Source of the DNA: SYFY01 sp031385325
Lineage (GTDB): Bacteria > Pseudomonadota > Gammaproteobacteria > Pseudomonadales > Azotimanducaceae
Length of the DNA stretch: 10,291 nt
Reading direction: 5' to 3'
NCBI GenBank assembly: GCA_031385325.1
Contig: JANNBJ010000105.1
Location: 1-10,291, forward strand
Shown: in pieces, positions 5,498 through 10,291 of the stretch
How the letters are laid out: every line of letters begins with the position of its first letter
Position numbering within the stretch: position 1 is the stretch's first letter
Notes under the pieces: model-generated
Database searches by the model: none
The model's input: only the letters and a program-made list of their open reading frames with translations
What the model was told of the DNA's origin: nothing
Made by a program: the position numbers and the translations under genes

Positions 5498-6052
5498 TTA
5501 CGGTAACTTGGTTGTGATATTGAACTCTTCGAACTCACTATCCCACCCCACGAAGTATTTTGCAGATATTGGTGTGCCCCGCTTTAGTTTTATGCCAGGA
5601 ACGATGATGTAGATGATTATCGCGTCCTCGTCATTGGCTCGAATCACAGATGCCAAATCCGGGCGGATCTCCGAACGAAATTCGCCAACGTCCTCCGCAA
5701 CGATTAACGCTTCGAACTCTTTATCCAAATCTGCTTTAGTGGAAGCAGTATATGTTTTTCCGTCAACGAAGAAGTCGAAGTCTCGATGGAGTGTAGGGTA
5801 TCCAGATTCTTCCTTATTGCGCCGCTCTAATAGGAAGTAAAACACATACGCGTGTGGGGCTCCGGCGCTTTGTGTAGCGCACAATGGCAGCGTCACTATG
5901 CAAGTGCCGATATCGAGAAGCGTGAAATTCACTTTCTTTCCACTGTAGGAAGCTATTGGGTGATCTGAAGCATGCCCAATTGATGTCGCTGCAGTGCCGA
6001 AAGCGAACACGGCAATCAACATGCTGCGCCGAAAGATGCTCTGCTTTGACAT
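5498..6052 (-). CDS. Exported protein of unknown function (cassette 1)
   Basis: I do not recognise a family. From the ATG at 6052 the 184-residue product starts with a clear signal peptide (MSKQSIFRRSMLIAVFAFG followed by TAATSIGHA, likely cleaved before SDHPI), so it should be periplasmic or secreted. Two cysteines (in LDIGTCIV and LPLCATQ) could form a disulphide. A YVFYFLLERR segment and an IIIYIIVPGIKLKRG segment look like beta strands of a globular domain. An upstream in-frame ATG at 6067 exists, but GGAG lies 9 bases before the ATG at 6052, which I prefer. This is the cassette closest to attI, hence the most recently inserted and the best placed for expression from any integron promoter. 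The stop codon is 3 bp from R'' of attC1. Confidence 0.85.
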   Translation of the reverse strand: MSKQSIFRRSMLIAVFAFGTAATSIGHASDHPIASYSGKKVNFTLLDIGTCIVTLPLCATQSAGAPHAYVFYFLLERRNKEESGYPTLHRDFDFFVDGKTYTASTKADLDKEFEALIVAEDVGEFRSEIRPDLASVIRANDEDAIIIYIIVPGIKLKRGTPISAKYFVGWDSEFEEFNITTKLP

Positions 6053-6071
6053 TCGATAAAGCTCCATTAAC

Positions 6072-6078
6072 GCCTAAC
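6072..6078 (-). other. attI core site (junction of attI and first cassette)
   Basis: GTTAGGC on the - strand, with no folded attC around it, marks the boundary between the integron platform and cassette 1. Its TTAGGC part belongs to the cassette and matches the R'' core of attC1. The attI recombination region should extend rightward from here toward intI; simple IntI-binding repeats could not be assigned. Confidence 0.8.
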
Positions 6079-6338
6079 AGAAAATGGACGAGTTTCTTCC
6101 ATCCATCACGCTCGCCATACCCCCTCCCTGTCACAACTCGCTTGATTTCAAGAGCTTACCACCAAGGACTCCGGAATCTACCGGAGATGGGTGGAACCTT
6201 TCCTTTTTTTCACACACGAAAAACCAGCCAATTTCGCACAAAGGAAGACGGTTTCCGCCCATCTCCGCTTCAGCCATTCCCGCTTTCACCATTCCTCACA
6301 CGCCCTCAATCTGTGTGCCACCCTCTTGCTATCAGGTT
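6079..6338. other. attI and intI leader, 260 bp without a gene
   Basis: This region separates the array from intI and should hold attI, the intI promoter and, on the - strand, the cassette promoter Pc. I could not assign convincing -35/-10 boxes. A short dyad TCCGG-N6-CCGGA occurs at 6170-6185. No CTGT-N8-ACAG LexA box, which controls several other integrases, is visible. In-frame codons continue upstream of 6339 as far as 6084, but that part has no integrase similarity. Confidence 0.55.
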
Positions 6339-7322
6339 ATGCCCAGCCCACTACTCACTGAACTGCGCAACGCGATCCGCCTACGCCACTACAGTATTCG
6401 AACCGAACGCACTTACGTTGACTGGGTGAAGCGGTACATCCGCTTCCACAAACTGCGGCACCCAAGGGAAATGGGCAGCGCAGAAGTCACACAGTTCCTC
6501 ACCTGGCTGGCGGTAGATCGAAACGTTGCGGCCTCCACGCAGAATCAGGCGCTCAACGCATTGGTCTTTCTGTATCGCGAAGTGATGCGTCTGCCGCTCG
6601 ACGATCTTGGTGGTCGGGTCCGTGCCAAGGTTCCCGCACGTTTGCCGTCCGTGTTTACCGAACAGGAAGTCATGGCAGTTCTGGCTGGCCTGCATGGGCA
6701 GAACTGGCTCATGGCCGCGCTCCTCTATGGTTCAGGATTGCGCCTCATGGAGTGTGTGCGGCTTCGTGTGAAAGACATCGACTTCGGCTATCGATGTATC
6801 GTGGTTCGGGAAGGCAAGGGGAGCAAGGATCGCGTCGTGACGCTGTCAGATGTTCTCGTTGATCATCTCAAGTTGCAGATCGCCAATGTTACCGCCATAC
6901 ACCAGCGCGACATCCTGGCCGGATTCGGTTCTGTCTGGCTGCCTCACGCACTCGATCGCAAATATCCCAACGCGGCCCGAGAGATCGGCTGGCAATACGT
7001 GTTCCCAGCGATTCATCGCTCCGCCGATCCCAGATCCGGGGCGCTGCATCGGCACCATGTGGATGCCAGCGGACTGCAGCGGGCGGTACGCACGGCGATT
7101 CGTAATGCCGGCATTGTCCGCAAAGCCAGTTGCCACACTTTCCGCCATTCCTTCGCAACTCACCTGCTTGCGAGCGGTGCGGACATACGCACCGTCCAGG
7201 AACAGTTGGGTCACAGTGACATCCGCACGACGCAGATCTATACCCACTTGCTCGAGCGCGGCGGCAATGCGGTCGTCAGCCCACTCAGCCGCCTGTTACC
7301 AAACCTCGTTCCGAGGAAGTAG
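6339..7322 (+). CDS. intI: Integron integrase (IntI-type tyrosine recombinase)
   Basis: The 327-residue product is a complete tyrosine recombinase. The N-terminal SAM-like domain (residues about 4-85) includes LRHYSIRTERTYVDWVKRYI. The catalytic domain shows Arg135 (YGSGLRLMEC), Lys163 (GKGSKDR), His266 and Arg269 (CHTFRHSFATH), His292 (LGHSDIRTT) and the nucleophile Tyr301 (IYTH). The extra segment at about 192-226, with DRKYPNAAREIGWQYVFPA, is the IntI-specific insertion that separates integron integrases from XerC/D and lets them bind folded attC DNA. I start at ATG 6339 because similarity begins there and the length fits the family; the ribosome binding site (AGG, very close) is weak. The gene is transcribed away from the array, as usual. 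It should insert cassettes at attI and excise them at attC. No damage is visible, so the integron may be active. Confidence 0.97.
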   Translation: MPSPLLTELRNAIRLRHYSIRTERTYVDWVKRYIRFHKLRHPREMGSAEVTQFLTWLAVDRNVAASTQNQALNALVFLYREVMRLPLDDLGGRVRAKVPARLPSVFTEQEVMAVLAGLHGQNWLMAALLYGSGLRLMECVRLRVKDIDFGYRCIVVREGKGSKDRVVTLSDVLVDHLKLQIANVTAIHQRDILAGFGSVWLPHALDRKYPNAAREIGWQYVFPAIHRSADPRSGALHRHHVDASGLQRAVRTAIRNAGIVRKASCHTFRHSFATHLLASGADIRTVQEQLGHSDIRTTQIYTHLLERGGNAVVSPLSRLLPNLVPRK

Positions 7323-7363
7323 CGGCGATCACTCAACCACGACTACGCTGGAGATCCGCCGCT
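7321..7363. terminator. Possible bidirectional terminator between intI and speA
   Basis: AGCGGCGATC (7321-7330) and GATCCGCCGCT (7353-7363) form an imperfect dyad with one bulged base and a 22-base loop between two convergent genes. No T-run follows on either strand, so intrinsic termination is uncertain. Confidence 0.3.
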
Positions 7364-7374
7364 GAATTAATCCG

Positions 7375-9291
7375 TCAGCTATCGCAATAGGTGCTGCCCT
7401 CGAAGAGCCGGGTGTAGAAGTTCAGCAGACGCATACCTTCGTTGGGCTTCACCACACCGCTATCGATCTTGCGGCGGACCAGTTCCGTCATTCGACGGTC
7501 GAGATCATTCGGGAAGTACTGCACCTGCGCCAGCATGTCCTTTACCGTGATGCCTTTGATGCGTTCTTCGATCCAGAAGTTGCCTGGTTCATCGGCACTG
7601 GCATACACATGCACTTCACCCACCCGCCCAAACAGGTTGTGGGAGTCGCCAAGTATTTCCTGATAGGCACCCACCAGGAAGATGCCCAGGTAGTACGCTT
7701 CTCCTGCCTTGAACGGATGCATCGGCAGCCATTGCGCGGTTGCGTCTTCGCGCACGTAACGACTGATCTTGCCATCAGAGTCGCAGGTCAGGTCAACCAC
7801 GATGCCGCGCCGGACAGGCTCTTCGTCCAGCTTGTGCAGTGGCATCACCGGGAAGATCTGGCCGATGGCCCAGTGATCGAGAATCGAATGGAACACCGAA
7901 AAGTCACACAGATACAGATCGGTGAGATGCTCTTCCAGTTGCTGTTGTTCAATCGGCATGGGTGAGAGTTTGGCATCACGCAGTTTGTGCAGGATGGCTC
8001 GGCAGGTTCGCCAGTACAGTGCGTCGGCTTCGGCCAGAGCCTCGACGCCGAGATAACCCAGACGTGCCAGCTGATCAGCCTGCGCACGGGCTTCCTGGGC
8101 ATCATGGTAAATCTCCAGCAGCACAGCAGTTGCAGTACTCGTTTCCACTTCGGCAAACGCTTCGCGCAGGTGGAGCACCACGGGTGGTGTGCGCTCACCG
8201 GTTGTCTGCAGGGGCAGTGCATCCTGTCGATGTACGCCAAGCACCGGGATCACCAGCATCGAGTGATGCGCGGTGATGGCGCGGCCACTTTCGGAGAGCA
8301 GAATCGGTGCTGGTACCTGCCGTTCGTCGCAGATTTCCTTGATTGCGTAGACCACACCATTGGCGTATTCGGCCAGACTGTAGTTGACGCTCGACTCGGT
8401 ATCGCCGTATTCACCGCCATAGTTCACACCAAGGCCACCACCAACATCCAGGTACTGCACGGTGAGGCCACGCGTGCGAAAGTCCGCGTAAATGTGGCCG
8501 ATCTCGCGCACCGCATTGCGCAGCACGCGAATATCCGCGATCTGGCTGCCCAGATGGAAGTGCAACAATTCGAGACTGTCGCCGATGCCCCGCCGTTCGA
8601 GCTCACGCACCAGCTGCATGAGTTCCGGCATGGTGAGACCAAACTTCGAACCGATGCCGCCGGATTCAAACCAGCGGCCCGAGCCCTTGGTTGAGAGCTT
8701 CACACGCACACCTAGACGCGGCTTCATGCCGATCTCATCCGCCAGATTGAGCAGGTGTTCGAACTCGGTGTACTTCTCGATCACCGGCAATACCGACTGC
8801 CCGATCACCTGGGCACGCAGCATCAGTTCCAGCATCGTCTGGTCCTTGACACCATTACATAGCAGCAGCAGCTCATCGCTGATCAGTGGCAACGTCGCAA
8901 TCAGTTCAACCTTCGAACCACATTCCAGACCAAGCCCGAACTCGCGGCCAGCATCCATCACTTCGGCCACCACTTCATGCAGCTGATTGACCTTGATGGG
9001 ATAGATGCTGCGATAGGTGCCGTCGTAGCCTGCTTCGGCGATGGCTTGCCGAAAGGCCATGTTCAGCCGTCGTACGCGTGTTCGCAGCACGTCCTGGAAC
9101 CGGATGATTAGTGGCAGGGTCATGTCCTGACGCCGGGCTTCGGCGATCACATCCATCACATCCACTGCCAGGTCCGAATCATCCTGGGGACGCACTGCCA
9201 CGTGCCCGGCTTCGTTGACAAAAAAGAAGCCGTCACCCCAAGTGCGCACCGCGTAGGTCGCTTCCGCATCATCCGTGGTCCAACCAGTCAT
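7375..9291 (-). CDS. speA: Biosynthetic arginine decarboxylase
   Basis: The enzyme decarboxylates arginine to agmatine in the cytoplasm, the first step of the agmatine route to putrescine and spermidine, using pyridoxal phosphate. The 638-residue product has the size of the SpeA family. Motifs in order: the N-terminal TYAVRTWGDGFFFVNEAGH, the PLP-binding lysine in YPIKVNQ (about residue 100), LELLHFHLGSQI (about 245), YLDVGGGLGVNYGG (about 280), LSESGRAITAHHS (about 335), a VDLTCDSDGKI motif with the catalytic-type cysteine (about 510), and FNLYQS-type closing region sequence RLLNFYTRLFEGSTY. I prefer ATG 9291 to ATG 9300: AGGAG is 9 bases from the former and directly abuts the latter. The gene is single, convergent with intI, and its leader contains five hairpins. 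It is probably core chromosome, giving the anchor point of the integron. Confidence 0.97.
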   Translation of the reverse strand: MTGWTTDDAEATYAVRTWGDGFFFVNEAGHVAVRPQDDSDLAVDVMDVIAEARRQDMTLPLIIRFQDVLRTRVRRLNMAFRQAIAEAGYDGTYRSIYPIKVNQLHEVVAEVMDAGREFGLGLECGSKVELIATLPLISDELLLLCNGVKDQTMLELMLRAQVIGQSVLPVIEKYTEFEHLLNLADEIGMKPRLGVRVKLSTKGSGRWFESGGIGSKFGLTMPELMQLVRELERRGIGDSLELLHFHLGSQIADIRVLRNAVREIGHIYADFRTRGLTVQYLDVGGGLGVNYGGEYGDTESSVNYSLAEYANGVVYAIKEICDERQVPAPILLSESGRAITAHHSMLVIPVLGVHRQDALPLQTTGERTPPVVLHLREAFAEVETSTATAVLLEIYHDAQEARAQADQLARLGYLGVEALAEADALYWRTCRAILHKLRDAKLSPMPIEQQQLEEHLTDLYLCDFSVFHSILDHWAIGQIFPVMPLHKLDEEPVRRGIVVDLTCDSDGKISRYVREDATAQWLPMHPFKAGEAYYLGIFLVGAYQEILGDSHNLFGRVGEVHVYASADEPGNFWIEERIKGITVKDMLAQVQYFPNDLDRRMTELVRRKIDSGVVKPNEGMRLLNFYTRLFEGSTYCDS

Positions 9292-9317
9292 CCGGCACAT
9301 CTCCTATGAGGTAATTC

Positions 9318-9451
9318 TGATTAATTCGCTCCTGCGAATTAATCATCCCGGAGCCTACACGGCTCCTGACATTTTCCGTGCGTTTCACGCACGAAAAATG
9401 GTGGTGCTTCCCTGCACCACAAAGGAAGGCCTGATTGATCAGGCCTTCCTT
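9318..9451 (-). promoter_or_regulatory. Five consecutive hairpins in the speA leader
   Basis: Five unrelated inverted repeats stand nearly end to end: 9318-9345 (11-bp stem), 9350-9366 (6 bp), 9372-9397 (11 bp, one bulged base), 9401-9420 (7 bp) and 9422-9451 (13 bp or more). The gaps are 1-5 bases. In - strand sense they would form most of the speA 5' untranslated RNA, ending 17 bases before the AGGAG ribosome binding site. Loops read on that strand are CAGGAG (hairpin nearest the gene), GTGTA, GAA, AGGGAA and TCAA. Two loops and the Shine-Dalgarno contain GGA, the core of CsrA/RsmA binding sites. Function is inferred; no known riboswitch class was recognised. Confidence 0.6.
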
Positions 9452-9500
9452 CAAACGTAAAAGTCCACGGCATTGTCATTCGCCGATGGTTCATTGGCCA

Positions 9501-9529
9501 TTGTCGCACTAAACTGCGGCACCAATATT
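9501..9529 (+). promoter_or_regulatory. Candidate promoter of the SIMPL-domain gene
   Basis: TTGTCG (9501-9506) and AATATT (9524-9529) are separated by 17 bases and lie 74 bp before the start codon of the + strand gene. Each box matches the sigma-70 consensus at 4 of 6 positions. Flanking short repeats (TTGGCCA 9494-9500 with TGGCCAA 9550-9556; TCGCACT 9504-9510 with AGTGCGA 9560-9566) overlap it and could bind a regulator. Confidence 0.35.
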
Positions 9530-9602
9530 CCGATACCCACGATGTTCGCTGGCCAATCCAGTGCGATATCGCCCAGGTTTCAAAACTTCTCATGGAGAGA
9601 TC

Positions 9603-10291
9603 ATGTTGCGATTCCTCAACCGGCTGACTGCCGTAGTCTTGATGGCTGGTGCTGCCCAGCTGGCGCTGGCCGACGGCCCCTCCCAACCTTACAACCAGAT
9701 CAGCTTCAACGTCTTCGCCGAACGTGACGTGCCAAACGACTGGACCACAGCAACGATCGGTACCACTGCAGCCGATGCAGACCCCTCTATACTTGCGGCG
9801 CGCATCAACAAGCAGATGAACGAAGCGCTGGCCATCGCGCAGAAAGTGGGTGGTGTGAAAGTCACCACAGCCAGTTACAACACCTATCCCGAGTATGGCG
9901 ATGGCAATCTCATCATCCGCTGGCGTGCCAGCCAGGATCTGGTGCTGGAGAGTCGTGACACCAATAGCGTCGCCAAGCTACTGGGCACCCTGCAGGAGAA
10001 AGGTCTGATGCTGCGCAATATCGCCTTCACGATCTCGAGGGAAACCAGGCTCAAGCTGGAGGATGAACTCACCGCAGCCGCAATCACGATCTTTCGCGCG
10101 CGGGCTGCAATGATCACGCGAAATTTTGGCAAGACCAGTTACGTGATCGCCGCGGTAAACGTCGGTGATGGTGGCTATCAGCCACAACCGATGCCTTATG
10201 CTCGAGCCAATTCGATGATGATGGCAGTGGATGAAGCTGTTTCGCCGGAGCTGGAAGGTGGTTCGAGCCAGCTGCGGGTTGATGTGAGCGG
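9603..10291 (+). CDS. SIMPL-domain (DUF541) periplasmic protein, 3' end outside window
   Basis: Partial gene with 229 codons visible, running off the right edge. The product begins with a signal peptide (MLRFLNRLTAVVLMAGAAQL then ALA, likely cleaved before DGPS) and continues as a SIMPL/DUF541 domain: an N-terminal ISFNVFAERDVPNDWTTATI strand pair, a helix INKQMNEALAIAQKVGGVKV, the YNTYPEYGDGN turn and IIRWRASQDLVLESRD, then the conserved helix LTAAAITIFRARAAMI with FGKTSYVIAAVNVGDGG. Members are exported proteins of poorly defined role, named after the IRAK-associated SIMPL protein. GGAG lies 6 bases before the ATG at 9603. It is divergent from speA and separated from it by about 310 bp that contain the hairpin leader and a candidate promoter. 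Confidence 0.9.
   Translation, partial: MLRFLNRLTAVVLMAGAAQLALADGPSQPYNQISFNVFAERDVPNDWTTATIGTTAADADPSILAARINKQMNEALAIAQKVGGVKVTTASYNTYPEYGDGNLIIRWRASQDLVLESRDTNSVAKLLGTLQEKGLMLRNIAFTISRETRLKLEDELTAAAITIFRARAAMITRNFGKTSYVIAAVNVGDGGYQPQPMPYARANSMMMAVDEAVSPELEGGSSQLRVDVS

Noticed and set aside
6084..6338. Upstream extension of the intI reading frame
   Set aside because: The frame is open, but the extra 85 codons resemble no integrase sequence and would cover attI; the family length and conserved start fit ATG 6339.
6079..6338. LexA box controlling intI
   Set aside because: I looked for a CTGT-N8-ACAG motif upstream of intI and found none, so SOS control is not supported.
7987..8694. 235-codon open frame on the + strand
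   Set aside because: It is entirely antisense to speA, which is certain; no domain is recognisable in it.
9318..9451. Reading the hairpins as a CRISPR or REP array
   Set aside because: The five stems differ from one another and there are no repeated units or spacers.

Overview
The window looks like part of a proteobacterial chromosome, most likely a gammaproteobacterium. The organism is inferred from the biosynthetic-type arginine decarboxylase, the SIMPL-domain protein and a sedentary chromosomal integron; no rRNA or other taxonomic marker is present. The dominant structure is an integron. An intact integron integrase gene (intI, 6339-7322, + strand) sits between a conserved core gene (speA, 7375-9291, - strand) and an array of gene cassettes that runs leftward from its 5' end. 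All recognisable cassette genes are on the - strand, the normal orientation relative to intI.

The array: an attI-type core (GTTAGGC read on the - strand, 6072-6078) is followed leftward by six cassettes. Cassette 1 carries a secreted protein of unknown function. Cassette 2 carries a SnoaL/NTF2-like protein. Cassette 3 carries a small membrane-anchored protein. Cassette 4 carries a BrnT-BrnA toxin-antitoxin pair. Cassette 5 carries a HI1419/HI1420-type toxin-antitoxin pair whose toxin is broken. Cassette 6 carries a DUF4287 protein. Four attC sites are exactly 100 bp and closely related (5395-5494, 4656-4755, 4033-4132, 3375-3474). A fifth is rearranged (about 2631-2696), and a sixth of 72 bp (2169-2240) belongs to another structural type. 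For cassettes 1-4 the core at the start of each cassette is the exact complement of the R'' core of its own attC, as expected of genuine circularisable cassettes.

Left of attC6 (1-2168) no further attC is recognisable. This stretch holds a doubtful small ORF, a SnoaL-like gene with a frameshift, about 360 bp with no gene, and a DUF2127 membrane protein followed by the start of an lspA-like signal peptidase II gene that leaves the window. It may be the decaying distal end of the array or the flanking chromosome.

Right of intI: speA is convergent with intI. Its upstream region contains five different inverted repeats packed end to end (9318-9451), just before the speA ribosome binding site. 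In - strand sense two loops carry GGA, and so does the Shine-Dalgarno sequence itself. A divergent SIMPL-domain (DUF541) gene starts at 9603 and runs off the right edge. The most interesting points are the five-hairpin speA leader, the integron and its attC families (in four sites the unpaired base is C instead of the usual G), and the toxin that is broken while its antitoxin is intact.
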